Source: Acidipila rosea
GTDB lineage: Bacteria; Acidobacteriota; Terriglobia; Terriglobales; Acidobacteriaceae
Direction of reading: 5' to 3'
NCBI RefSeq assembly: GCF_004339725.1
Contig: NZ_SMGK01000005.1
Location: forward strand, 186,001-250,000
Length of the DNA: 64,000 bases
Shown piece by piece: positions 27,177 through 37,710 of this stretch. The notes beneath the pieces were generated by a model. The model made no database searches. It was not told the origin of the DNA and was given only the letters and a program-made list of their open reading frames with translations. Made by a program: the position numbers and the translations under genes. Each line of letters opens with the position of its first letter. Position 1 is the first letter of the stretch.

Positions 27177-29147
27177 ATGCGCTTAGCCATCGACAGTGGC
27201 GGAACCTTTACGGATTGCGTTTCTCTTGAAGCCGGTTCGCTGCAGCTGACCAAGGTGTTTTCGACACCCTCAGATCCTTCCCAGGCCATTCTCGACGCCA
27301 TTGGAAGGCTTGTCCCCGCTGGCGCCGACATCTCTGTGCGCCATGGCACGACCGTTGGCACAAACGCGATGCTGGAACGAAAGGGTGCGCGGGTCGCCTT
27401 TGTCACCACCAGCGGCTTTGAAGACACCATCGCCATCGGGAGACAAACTCGGCAGTTGCTATATGAGTGGTCGCAGCCGCAGCCACCTGCGCTTGTTCCA
27501 CCCGAGCTGCGCTTCGGGCTCCGGGAGCGGACGAGTGCAACGGGTGAGATTCTGCTTTCGCCCACTCCCGGGCAGCTTGACGAGCTGTGCGACGCCGTTC
27601 GTGCCAGCGGCGCACAGGCGATTGCTCTCTCACTCCTCTTCTCATTCGCCAATCCTGAGAACGAGCGCAAGGCGGCTGCAGCGCTGGCCCGGCTCGGGCT
27701 GCCGCTCTCCGTCTCGCATCTCATCCTGCCGGAGTTCCGCGAATATGAGCGCGCCTCGACAATCGTCGTGAACGCCTATCTTTCGCCCAAAGTAGGTGCG
27801 TATCTCAGGAATCTCTCCAATTCGTTGACGGGCACTTATCCGCCTGGAGATCTGCATGTGATGCAGTCGTCCGGTGGCATCATCGCCGCGCCTGTCGCCA
27901 TTGATGAGCCGGTGCGCACGGTGCTGTCAGGGCCGGCTGGTGGAGTCATCGGAGCTTACCGCATCGCTGGACTGGCTGGCTTCGATAAAGTGATCGCCTT
28001 CGATATGGGCGGCACATCCACCGATGTTTCTCTCATCGATGGCCGCGCCGGTGGTCCGCAGATCACGAAGGAGTCATCTGTCTCAGGAATGCCCGTGGCT
28101 TCGCCGATGCTGGATATACACACGGTTGGCGCCGGGGGAGGTTCGCTTGCATACATGGATGCAGGCGGCATTCTGCATGTCGGTCCGCTGTCGGCAGGCG
28201 CCGATCCGGGCCCTGCATGTTACGGCCGTGGCGACGGAGTGACCGTTACGGACGCTAACCTGCTGCTTGGCCGGCTCGATCCGCAAAACTTTCTGGGCGG
28301 CGCGATGACCCTCGATGAAGACCGCGCCCGCGCATGTGCGGGCAGATTTGCTACGGAAGAGACCATCGAGCAGTTCGCCTCCGGTGTAGTTCTGTTGGCG
28401 GAGGTTGCGATGGAGAAGGCGATCCGTGTCATCTCCGTCGAGCGTGGCTACGATCCACGGGAGTTCACTCTGCTGTCCTTTGGAGGAGCAGGCCCGCTGC
28501 ACGCATGTGAGCTGGCGAGAGCGTTGTCAATTCCGCGCGTGCTCGTGCCCATCATGCCAGGAGCACTTTCTGCATTGGGCATCCTGCTCTCGGATACTGT
28601 GCGCGACTTTTCCCGAACCGTGATGCTGCCCTTTGGCGGGCAGTCGCTGGAGCCATACTTTGCGCGGCTCGAAGAGCGGGGGCGGCAAGAACTTGGCGGC
28701 GAAGGCGCGACGGTCAGGGTCGTGCGCTCTGCAGATATGCGCTACTACGGGCAGGGCTATGAGTTGAATGTGCAGGCGGGACCGTACATGGATAGAGATT
28801 TTCATGAGGCGCATCGGGCGCGCTATGGCTATTCCGACCCATCGCGAACCATCGAAGTGGTCAGTCTGCGCGTGCGCTTCATCCTGGAAGCGGAGCCAGT
28901 GGAGTTGCCCCGGAGGCCTCTTGAAGCAGGGGATGGCAGCCAGGCGCTTCTCAAGCACAGGCGTGTTCATTTCAACGGCTCCTGGCATGAGACCCCCGTC
29001 TATGCGCGTGAAAAGCTGAGGCCGGGAGATTCTTTCCCGGGCCCTGCGCTGATTACTGAATACAGTTCAACGACCGTTCTGCCGGCAGGCGATGTCGTCT
29101 CCGTCGATACTTACGGCAATCTGCTGATCGAGGTCGCAGCGAAATGA
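27177..29147 (+). CDS. hyuA: Hydantoinase/oxoprolinase family protein, subunit A
   Basis: 656 residues. The ATG at 27177 is preferred, with GCGAGG upstream, because the protein then begins directly with the ASKHA-type ATP-binding motif MRLAIDSGGTFTDC. A longer frame from 27015 overlaps the GntR gene and adds no domain. A second phosphate loop DMGGTSTDVSL and the GAGGGS segment are present. Family members use ATP to open cyclic amides (N-methylhydantoin, 5-oxoproline) or to carboxylate acetone/acetophenone, always with subunit B. Context with peptidases favours 5-oxoproline or another lactam, but this is not proven. Confidence 0.9.
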   Translation: MRLAIDSGGTFTDCVSLEAGSLQLTKVFSTPSDPSQAILDAIGRLVPAGADISVRHGTTVGTNAMLERKGARVAFVTTSGFEDTIAIGRQTRQLLYEWSQPQPPALVPPELRFGLRERTSATGEILLSPTPGQLDELCDAVRASGAQAIALSLLFSFANPENERKAAAALARLGLPLSVSHLILPEFREYERASTIVVNAYLSPKVGAYLRNLSNSLTGTYPPGDLHVMQSSGGIIAAPVAIDEPVRTVLSGPAGGVIGAYRIAGLAGFDKVIAFDMGGTSTDVSLIDGRAGGPQITKESSVSGMPVASPMLDIHTVGAGGGSLAYMDAGGILHVGPLSAGADPGPACYGRGDGVTVTDANLLLGRLDPQNFLGGAMTLDEDRARACAGRFATEETIEQFASGVVLLAEVAMEKAIRVISVERGYDPREFTLLSFGGAGPLHACELARALSIPRVLVPIMPGALSALGILLSDTVRDFSRTVMLPFGGQSLEPYFARLEERGRQELGGEGATVRVVRSADMRYYGQGYELNVQAGPYMDRDFHEAHRARYGYSDPSRTIEVVSLRVRFILEAEPVELPRRPLEAGDGSQALLKHRRVHFNGSWHETPVYAREKLRPGDSFPGPALITEYSSTTVLPAGDVVSVDTYGNLLIEVAAK

Positions 29148-30751
29148 GCCCAACAGAGTCCACCATGCCGTATCAGAAGCCGATCAGCCTGATTGACGTT
29201 TCTATCTTCAAGAGCGCAACCCACTCCATTGCCGAGGAGATGGGAGCGGCGCTGCGGCGCACGGCCTTCTCTCCGAACATCAAGGAGCGTCGCGACTACT
29301 CCTGCGCCGTCTTCGATGGCGATGGCCAGGTCATTGCGATGGGCGACCACATGCCCGTTCACCTTGGGTCGATGCCAATGTCGGTCAAGGCCGCGATCAC
29401 TGCTCTCACGCTGGAGCGCGGCGATATCGCGATCCTCAACGATCCCTATCAGGGAGGAACGCACCTTCCCGACATCACGATGGTTGTCGCCATTTTCTCT
29501 GCAACGAGCGAGACGCCGGTGTTTTACGCGGCGGCACGCGCGCATCATGCAGATGTCGGCGGGCAATATCCCGGCTCCATGGGCCTGTGCCGCGAGATCT
29601 ATCAGGAGGGTTTGCGTATTCCTCCGGTCAAAATTGTCCGGCGCGGCGAAATCAACTCCGATCTGCTGCGGATGATCCTCGACAATGTGCGCACGCCCCT
29701 GGAGCGCGAGGGCGATCTGCAGGCGCAGATAGGAGCCTGCCATGTGGCTGAGCTGCGCCTGGCGGAACTCATTGCCAAATATCAGCCTGCAACCATTCGC
29801 CTGCTGTGCGGGGAGCTGTTGAACTACTCCGAACGGCTGACCCGCGCGGAGCTTTCGCGCATGCCTGCAGGCAGCTTCGAGGCCGAGGACGTTCTTGACG
29901 ATGATGGCGCCGGCAGCGCCGCTCTTCCCATTCACGTCCGCATCGATCTGGACCCTGCCACTGCAACGGCGCATATCGATTTTTCCGGCTCCAGTCCACA
30001 GGTGGCGAGCAGCCTCAACGCAGTGCTGGCGATTACCTACTCGGCGGTCTACTACGTCTTTCGTTGTCTGCTGCCGGTGGATGCTCCGGCCACCGCGGGG
30101 CTGATGCGACCTGTCACACTCACCGCGCCGAAGGGCAGCATCGTCAACGCCGAGCTGCCAGGCCCGGTCGCCGGCGGCAATGTCGAGACCTCACAGCGTA
30201 TCGTCGATGTTCTTCTGCGGGCATTGGCAAAGGCGATCCCCGAGCGCATTCCCGCCGCAAGTTCCGGGACGATGTCTAACCTCACCATTGGCGGCGTCGA
30301 TCCGCGCAGCGGTTCATCCTTTGCGTACTATGAGACGACTGCGGGCGGCATGGGTGCGATGAGCGGGTGGGACGGTCTCTCCGGAGTGCACACCCACATG
30401 ACCAACTCTCTCAACACTCCGGTTGAGGCTCTGGAGTATGCGTATCCGCTGCGGGTGCTGCGGTATTCCTATCGCCCTGGCTCAGGCGGACGAGGATTGC
30501 ATCGCGGCGGCAACGGCCTCATCAAGGAAGTCGAGCTGCTCGCCGATGCGCAGGTTACACTGCTGGCCGATCGGCAGAAGACCGCTCCCTACGGACTCAA
30601 CGGAGGAGAGCCCGGAATGCCCGGCAAGATATCGCACCTGCATAACGGCGAGACGACCCAGTTGCCCGGCAAGTGCAGCATTCCCGCAGCGAAGGGCGAT
30701 GTGATTCGTCTTGAAACGCCCGGCGGCGGCGGCTGGGGACAGATTTTGTGA
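29144..30751 (+). CDS. hyuB: Hydantoinase/oxoprolinase family protein, subunit B
   Basis: 535 residues, the usual length for HyuB. ATG overlaps the hyuA stop by 4 bases (ATGA), so translation is coupled. Typical HyuB segments are seen: ATHSIAEEMGAALRRTAFSPNIKERRDYSCAVFD, then GDHMPVHLGSMP, AILNDPYQGGTHLPD, and a glycine-rich C-terminus with RPGSGGRGLHRGGNG. It forms the catalytic complex with HyuA. No separate transporter follows; the operon ends at tRNA genes on the opposite strand. Confidence 0.92.
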   Translation: MSPTESTMPYQKPISLIDVSIFKSATHSIAEEMGAALRRTAFSPNIKERRDYSCAVFDGDGQVIAMGDHMPVHLGSMPMSVKAAITALTLERGDIAILNDPYQGGTHLPDITMVVAIFSATSETPVFYAAARAHHADVGGQYPGSMGLCREIYQEGLRIPPVKIVRRGEINSDLLRMILDNVRTPLEREGDLQAQIGACHVAELRLAELIAKYQPATIRLLCGELLNYSERLTRAELSRMPAGSFEAEDVLDDDGAGSAALPIHVRIDLDPATATAHIDFSGSSPQVASSLNAVLAITYSAVYYVFRCLLPVDAPATAGLMRPVTLTAPKGSIVNAELPGPVAGGNVETSQRIVDVLLRALAKAIPERIPAASSGTMSNLTIGGVDPRSGSSFAYYETTAGGMGAMSGWDGLSGVHTHMTNSLNTPVEALEYAYPLRVLRYSYRPGSGGRGLHRGGNGLIKEVELLADAQVTLLADRQKTAPYGLNGGEPGMPGKISHLHNGETTQLPGKCSIPAAKGDVIRLETPGGGGWGQIL

Positions 30752-30768
30752 TTTGGATTTAAGAAGGC

Positions 30769-30843
30769 TGGAGGCGCGGGTCGGGATCGAACCGACGCAT
30801 AAAGGTTTTGCAGACCTCTCCCTTACCACTTGGGTACCGCGCC
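30769..30843 (-). tRNA. tRNA-Cys (GCA)
   Basis: On the - strand a complete cloverleaf is visible: acceptor GGCGCGG (5') with CCGCGCC (3'), an anticodon arm with loop CTGCAAA giving anticodon GCA, a T arm GTCGG-TTCGATC-CCGAC, discriminator T and an encoded CCA (30769-30771). Confidence 0.95.
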
Positions 30844-30923
30844 CCTGGAACGGGATAGATTACGTCATCGTGCCGGTGGGAAGTCAACCTTTAACTGCTG
30901 CCCCGTGGGTGGGCCGGGCTGAC

Positions 30924-30998
30924 TGGAGCGGGAGACGGGACTTGAACCCGCGACCCTCGCCTTGGCAAGGCGATGCTCTACCACTGAGCTACTCCCGC
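30924..30998 (-). tRNA. tRNA-Gly (GCC)
   Basis: On the - strand: acceptor GCGGGAG with CTCCCGC, D arm GCTCAGTGGTAGAGC, anticodon loop TTGCCAA (anticodon GCC), T arm CGGGTTCAAGTCCCG, discriminator T and an encoded CCA. It lies 80 bases upstream of tRNA-Cys in the same direction, probably as one transcript. Confidence 0.96.
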
Positions 30999-31062
30999 TT
31001 AGTACTTGCTGAGTATAAAGGGGCGGCGCAATTCTGGTCAATTCCGCCCGATTTTGCACCAC

Positions 31063-31821
31063 TTATGGTGCGGGAAAAGCCCGCGAAGGAGAATTGTTAT
31101 CGTTTGATAATGATTCTCCTCGAGGCTGCCTTCCGCGGCCGCTTTCGACGCTTACGATCTCCCCGTCGCGCATGTGGAGGATGCGGTCGGCGATCGCTGC
31201 GGCCTCGGGATTATGCGTGATCATCAGCACGGTCTGCTTGAACTCCTGATTGGATCGCCGCAGCATGCCGAGGACGGCGTCGGAGTTCTTGGTATCGAGG
31301 TTGCCGGTCGGCTCATCGGCGAGCACGATGGCTGGATGAGTGATGAGGGCACGCGCAATGGCGACGCGCTGCTGTTCCCCACCCGAGAGCTCGGAAGGAC
31401 GATGATGGAGACGCCCGCGGATGCCGAGCAGGCTGGTGAGGTGCTCGAGATAGGCGTGGTCCATCGGCTCCTGTCGGCCTGAGATGCTGTAGGCAATCTC
31501 AATATTGCCCATAGCGGAGAGCGTCGGCAGCAGGTTGAACTTCTGGAAGACGAAGCCGATCTTGGAGCGCCGCATCTTGGTGCGCTCGGCGTCGGTGAGC
31601 GTTGCGAAGTCGACGCCGTCAATGGTCATGCGGCCGGAGGTCGCGCGCGTGAGGCCGCCGAGTACGTAGAAGAGCGTCGATTTGCCGCTGCCGGATGGGC
31701 CGACGACGGAGACGAATTCGCCGGGTTCAATCTCGAAGGAAACGTTGCGGAGGGCCGGAACTTCAACCTTGCCGGCGCGATAGATCTTGCTTAAGTTTTC
31801 AGCGCGAATAATTGGCTGCAC
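31063..31821 (-). CDS. ABC transporter ATP-binding protein, LolD/MacB type
   Basis: About 252 residues from the GTG at 31821 (GTG-CAG-CCA-ATT), where family homology begins. A longer frame from a TTG at 31893 would enter the riboswitch region and is doubted. Walker A GPSGSGKST, Q-loop FVFQKFNLLP, signature LSGGEQQR, Walker B VLADEP and the H-loop MITHNP are all present. This group pairs with MacB/FtsX-like or LolCE permeases for efflux or lipoprotein release. No permease gene is adjacent, so its partner is elsewhere. The start has no good Shine-Dalgarno. Confidence 0.88.
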   Translation of the reverse strand: MQPIIRAENLSKIYRAGKVEVPALRNVSFEIEPGEFVSVVGPSGSGKSTLFYVLGGLTRATSGRMTIDGVDFATLTDAERTKMRRSKIGFVFQKFNLLPTLSAMGNIEIAYSISGRQEPMDHAYLEHLTSLLGIRGRLHHRPSELSGGEQQRVAIARALITHPAIVLADEPTGNLDTKNSDAVLGMLRRSNQEFKQTVLMITHNPEAAAIADRILHMRDGEIVSVESGRGRQPRGESLSNDNNSPSRAFPAP

Positions 31822-31869
31822 TGTCTGATTGTAACCGGCGGCGTGGCGGCGCCGGCGGAACGCTTCAAG

Positions 31870-32058
31870 TACACTGGCAACGTCAAGGTGCAAAACCCAC
31901 GGGTTTTGTTAAACGGGAAACCGGTGAGAATCCGGTACTGTCCCGCAGCGGTAATGGGAACGAACGACGCACGGCCCCCGCGGCCACGCACTGTTTCGCG
32001 AGAAATGGGAAGCGGCGTCCAGTAGGCAGCCCAGAGTCCGAAGACCGGCCTGGACGCC
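31870..32058 (+). ncRNA. Cobalamin (B12) riboswitch
   Basis: The conserved core is visible: GGGAAACCGGTGAGAATCCGG (31915-31935), then the B12-box part ACTGTCCCGCAGCGGTAA (31937-31954), and the closing segment AGAGTCCGAAGACCGGCC (32033-32050). Adenosylcobalamin binding would lower expression of the B12-independent methionine synthase downstream, the classical metE arrangement. A small hairpin CCGCAGA/TCTGCGG (32063-32079) follows and may be part of the expression platform. Confidence 0.9.
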
Positions 32059-32175
32059 ACCCCCGCAGAAAATCTGCGGCGTGCGCGCGTGGGAACTGGC
32101 CTCGTGGACTGGGCTGGCGCACCGGATATGACAGCGCACGGGTGGTTCCTATTTCACGAAAGGGACCCATCGCCA

Positions 32176-34452
32176 ATGAACGCACCACGTTTCACCACCG
32201 CCAATCCTGGCTTTCCTCGTATCGGTCTTCACCGGGAGCTGAAGTTTGCCCTGGAAGACTACTGGAAGGGCCGCGTCACGGAAGAGGCGCTGCTCGCAAC
32301 CGGCGCAGAACTGCGGCGCCGTCACTGGCAGTTGCAGAAGGAACACGGCATCGACCTTGTGCCGTCGAACGATTTCTCACTCTATGACCAGGTGCTCGAT
32401 ATGCTGGTGGCGCTGGGGGCAACCCCTGCGCGATTCGGCGCTGGAGCCGTTACCGCGGAACGCTACTTCAGCATGGCGCGCAACAGCCAGCTGCAGACGG
32501 CGATGGAGATGACGAAGTGGTTCGACACAAACTATCACTACCTGGCGCCGGAGTGGTCGGCTGATCTGCCCTTTGAGGTTTGCGCGGCAAAGGCGGTGGG
32601 CGAGTTTCTGGAGGCGCGCGAGCTGAGCATCGTGACGCGGCCTGTGCTGGTGGGTCCGGTGACGCTGCTGCGACTGGGCAAATCAGTAGACGGCGTCGAT
32701 CCACTGGCGCTGCTGCCGCGGATGGTGGAGGCGTATGCCGCGCTGCTTCAAGCGCTGCACTCCGCGGGTGCGGAATGGGTGCAGATGGACGAGCCAGCGC
32801 TGGTTACAGACCTTCCTGAGGAGTACAGGACAGCTTACCGAACCGTCTACGAGCGGCTCGCGGAGACGCCGGTGAAGCTGATGCTGACGATCTACTTCGG
32901 CTCACTGGGCGAGAACCTGCCGCTGACATTTTCCCTGCCGGTTGCGGGCGTGCACCTGGACCTGGTGCGAGGGCCGGAGCAGCTGCCGGAGGCGCTGTGT
33001 GCAGTGCAGCCAGGGCAGGTGCTGAGCCTGGGGTGCGTAGACGGGCGCAACATCTGGATTGCCGACCTCGCGAAGGCCTATGCCCTGGTAGAGACAGCGA
33101 CGAGGGAACTGGGGGCGGCGCGGGTGCAGATCGCACCCTGCTGCTCGCTGCTGCATGTGCCGCATAGCGCGGCAACCGAGGCAGCGCTGCCGGGCAGCCT
33201 GGGAAGGTGGCTCAGCTTCGCAACGGAGAAGCTGGATGAGCTGGCGGCGATTGCCGCAGGTCCCGAGGCGGCTGTGCAGGAGTTCGCGCGTAATGCGGAG
33301 CTGCAGCGAGAGCGGGCCGCTGCGCCGAGCAGCTTCGACGCGAAGGTGCGTGAGGCGATGCGGTGTCTGGACGAGAGCATGTTCGCGCGGGCGGAAAGCT
33401 ACCCGGTCCGCGTCCACGAGCAGAGAAGGGAACTCGATCTTCCGCTGCTGCCTACGACGACGATTGGGTCGTTTCCGCAAACGGCGGAGGTGCGCAAGGC
33501 GCGCAGCCGATGGCGCAGCGGCACGCTCTCGACGGTGGACTACGAGGTCTTCCTGAAGGCGGCGACCGAAGAGTGCATTCGCGCCCAGGAGGAGATTGGC
33601 CTCGACATGCTGGTGCACGGCGAGTTTGAGCGGAATGACATGGTGGAGTATTTCGGAGAGCGGCTGCAGGGCTTCGCTTTTACGCAGAATGGATGGGTGC
33701 AGAGTTATGGCTCGCGCTGCGTGAAGCCGCCGCTGATCTACGGCGATGTGGCGCGGCCTGCGCCCATGACGGTGCGTTGGAGCAGCTATGCCCAGTCGCT
33801 GACAGAGAAGCCGGTAAAGGGCATGCTGACGGGGCCGGTCACGATCCTCCAGTGGTCCTTTGTGCGCGACGACCGGCCGCGGCGGGAGGTCGCGTGGCAG
33901 ATTGCGCTGGCGCTGCGCGGAGAGGTCCGGGACCTGGAAGCTGCGGGTCTGCGCGCCCTCCAGATCGACGAACCAGCCCTGCGCGAGGGACTGCCACTGC
34001 GCGTTGGGGAACGGGCGGAGTATCTGGACTGGGCGGTGAAGGCCTTCAGGCTGGCGACCTCGGTAGCGGCTTCGGCGACGCAGATCCATACGCACATGTG
34101 CTACTGCGAATTCGAGGATGTGCTGGAGTCGATTGCGGCGCTCGATGCCGATGTGATCTCGATCGAATCAGCGCGGTCGCGGATGGAGCTGCTGCACGCC
34201 TTCTCGCATTTCGGTTATCCGAATGAGATCGGGCCGGGCGTCTATGACATTCACTCGCCGCGGGTGCCTGCTGCCGAGGAGATGGCGAACCTGCTGCGGC
34301 TGGCAGTGAAGGTGCTGAAGCCGGAGCAGTTGTGGGTGAACCCGGACTGCGGCCTTAAGACCAGGGGATGGCCGGAGGTGATGGCTGCGCTCCGCAATAT
34401 GTGCGCGGCTGCGGCGGGGCTGCGGGCAGAGCTGGTGCAGCCGACCGTCTAG
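32176..34452 (+). CDS. metE: Cobalamin-independent methionine synthase
   Basis: 758 residues. The ATG at 32176 (AAAGGGA about 10 bases upstream) gives the family's normal length; an in-frame start at 32089 lies in the riboswitch leader. It transfers the methyl group of methyltetrahydrofolate-polyglutamate to homocysteine, in the cytosol. Zinc ligands His640 and Cys642 (HTHMCYCEF) and Cys725 (VNPDCGLKTR) align almost number for number with E. coli MetE. The duplicated barrel motifs MDEPALVTD and IDEPALREG are present. It is controlled by the B12 riboswitch upstream and is monocistronic. Confidence 0.98.
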   Translation: MNAPRFTTANPGFPRIGLHRELKFALEDYWKGRVTEEALLATGAELRRRHWQLQKEHGIDLVPSNDFSLYDQVLDMLVALGATPARFGAGAVTAERYFSMARNSQLQTAMEMTKWFDTNYHYLAPEWSADLPFEVCAAKAVGEFLEARELSIVTRPVLVGPVTLLRLGKSVDGVDPLALLPRMVEAYAALLQALHSAGAEWVQMDEPALVTDLPEEYRTAYRTVYERLAETPVKLMLTIYFGSLGENLPLTFSLPVAGVHLDLVRGPEQLPEALCAVQPGQVLSLGCVDGRNIWIADLAKAYALVETATRELGAARVQIAPCCSLLHVPHSAATEAALPGSLGRWLSFATEKLDELAAIAAGPEAAVQEFARNAELQRERAAAPSSFDAKVREAMRCLDESMFARAESYPVRVHEQRRELDLPLLPTTTIGSFPQTAEVRKARSRWRSGTLSTVDYEVFLKAATEECIRAQEEIGLDMLVHGEFERNDMVEYFGERLQGFAFTQNGWVQSYGSRCVKPPLIYGDVARPAPMTVRWSSYAQSLTEKPVKGMLTGPVTILQWSFVRDDRPRREVAWQIALALRGEVRDLEAAGLRALQIDEPALREGLPLRVGERAEYLDWAVKAFRLATSVAASATQIHTHMCYCEFEDVLESIAALDADVISIESARSRMELLHAFSHFGYPNEIGPGVYDIHSPRVPAAEEMANLLRLAVKVLKPEQLWVNPDCGLKTRGWPEVMAALRNMCAAAAGLRAELVQPTV

Positions 34453-34458
34453 CAAAAC

Positions 34459-34486
34459 ACAAGGCCCGCTCGATAGCGGGCCTTGT
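34459..34486. terminator. Bidirectional terminator between metE and ompH
   Basis: A perfect 12-bp stem (34459-34470 with 34475-34486) with loop CGAT lies between convergent genes. On the - strand it is followed by GTTTTGC, so it best serves ompH; it may also end metE. Confidence 0.8.
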
Positions 34487-34509
34487 GGAAGTACAACCAA
34501 CCTATCGCT

Positions 34510-35196
34510 TTAGTGGCTGGCGGGGTGGGTGGTGCGCGGAGTGGTGCTGTGTGTTGGCGCGTGTGCCGGCGAGCTGCCCGGAGCGGCTGGGGCCGGGTTG
34601 GCAGGCGCTGGTACACCAGATTTGGTGTTGTAAGCGTCGACGATCGCCTTGGAGATGTCGGAGCTGTTGTTCATCCAGAGTACGGGGCTCTGCTGCTGGC
34701 TGGCGTCGAGCACCATTGAATAGCCATTCTGCTGGACATAGGCCTGGAGAACGCCGTAGACCTTCTGCGCGAGCTGGTTATAGGTATCCTGTAGAGCGGT
34801 CTGGAAGTCGCTCTGAGCATCCTGCGCGGAGCGCTGGAGGGACTTTTCCTTCTCGTCGATGGTTTTGAGGCGCTGCTGACGCTCGGCATCGCTGAGGTTA
34901 GCGCCCTGGGTCTGGAGGGCCTTCTTCAGGGAGTCGATTTCGTCGCTCTGGCTCTTGAGCTGGGCCTGCTTGGGTTCGAACTTCTGGCGGAGCTCAGAGA
35001 AGTCACGCTGGCCCTCGTTCGTCTGGGCCACGACCTGCTGGAACATGATAACGGCTACTTTGGTAGCTCCGGTGGGAGCGCTGGCGCCCGCAGTCGATGG
35101 GGCGTTAGGCATGGGTTCAGCAGCGGGAGTCTGGGCCAGCGCGGCAGTGGTCAGGCCTGACGCGAGCAGGCAAACAAGTGTTAACGAACGCTTCAT
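34510..35196 (-). CDS. OmpH/Skp-family periplasmic chaperone
   Basis: 228 residues. Signal peptide ~1-21 (ending AALAQ). Then comes a conserved entry strand (KVAVIMFQQVVAQTNEGQRDFSEL), a long charged coiled coil (~70-145, EPKQAQLKSQSDEIDSLKKAL.. EKEKSLQRSAQDAQSDF), and the closing YVQQNGYSMVLDAS typical of Skp/OmpH. The Pro/Ala/His-rich tail (~195-228) is an extra low-complexity end. Skp trimers hold unfolded outer-membrane proteins for the BAM complex (bamA is at 43.7 kb). AAGGAG is unusually far (12 bases) from the ATG. Confidence 0.88.
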   Translation of the reverse strand: MKRSLTLVCLLASGLTTAALAQTPAAEPMPNAPSTAGASAPTGATKVAVIMFQQVVAQTNEGQRDFSELRQKFEPKQAQLKSQSDEIDSLKKALQTQGANLSDAERQQRLKTIDEKEKSLQRSAQDAQSDFQTALQDTYNQLAQKVYGVLQAYVQQNGYSMVLDASQQQSPVLWMNNSSDISKAIVDAYNTKSGVPAPANPAPAAPGSSPAHAPTHSTTPRTTHPASH

Positions 35197-35373
35197 GTAA
35201 ATAAAAAACTCCTTAAAAGTTCAGGGTGATCGTCCGCACATGCTGCGGAAGCGAGCGGTTCCGCTTCCTGGCCTGCCTCCTTCGTACTTCGTCAAAGGCG
35301 GCTTGCTGACCGGCTACGGCCCAGGTACGCACAGCAGAAACACGGACAGAGGACGTTCTCAGGAACTGGGCAA

Positions 35374-35403
35374 ATTATAGGTTCGCGCCGGAAGCACGGT
35401 CAA
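35374..35403 (-). promoter_or_regulatory. Sigma-70 promoter for the Skp/OmpH gene
   Basis: On the - strand TTGACC (35403-35398) and a perfect TATAAT (35379-35374) are separated by 18 bases. Transcription would start near 35367, giving a leader of about 170 bases. The leader contains two overlapping hairpins: CCGCA/TGCGG (35234-35248) and GGAAGCG/CGCTTCC (35247-35268). Confidence 0.75.
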
Positions 35404-35813
35404 TGGCAAATCCGGCTTTTAATGGGAAAGAAACGGAGTATTTGACGAGAATCCGGAGGGCGGACGAGCCGATGGCCGGCCAGGGCCGGGGCGAAGAGCG
35501 GCGTATCTGCGGTCATCAAAAGGGGTTGGAAAGATGCGAAAAGAGAGATTTTTGAGGGAGCTGCAAAACTGCGGCCTGGATGTGGAAAATTTTGTGGAAT
35601 TTAAGCCGCACCTCGCACAAGGCATGGTGCAAGCGCCAATAGAGCAGATTAAGTAACCGGGCTGGCCCTGAATAACTCGTGCGGAATGAGAGGCATCCCG
35701 TTACCAAAGTTTAAAGGGCCTTAGCAGGCCGTTCTTCGTGGAATCAAAAGTAACCAAGTGAGCTTTCCACAGAACAGTGTGAACGGGAGATGACAAGGGC
35801 TGCCAAAATCTGC
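35404..35813. other. Intergenic region with a 40-codon candidate ORF (35534-35656, +)
   Basis: About 410 bases with no established gene. The + strand has an ATG at 35534, preceded by AGGGG and GGAAAG, opening a 40-residue frame (MRKERFLRELQNCG.. ending APIEQIK) that stops at 35656. Its composition is protein-like (alternating charge, amphipathic), but no family is recognised. The alternative - strand frames here look like chance. The region also carries two TTTCCACA-like words, too degenerate for DnaA boxes. Confidence 0.3.
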
Positions 35814-37625
<1,812 letters not shown>

Positions 37626-37710
37626 CTGGAATGCAGGGCGAGGCGCTTAAGCGAAGAGTTCGGCCTGAATCTTGAGTTTACCATTGCGCGCGCGTACCGG
37701 CGGCGGCTCG

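Noticed and set aside
30865..31062. 65-codon - strand ORF over tRNA-Gly
   Set aside because: Contains the well-known spurious peptide obtained by translating a tRNA; overlaps a certain tRNA.
30711..31220. 169-codon ORF across the two tRNA genes
   Set aside because: It is a translation through tRNA-Cys and tRNA-Gly, a common artefact.
35581..35772. DnaA-box-like TTTCCACA words
   Set aside because: One to three mismatches from the consensus, too few and too spread to suggest an origin.
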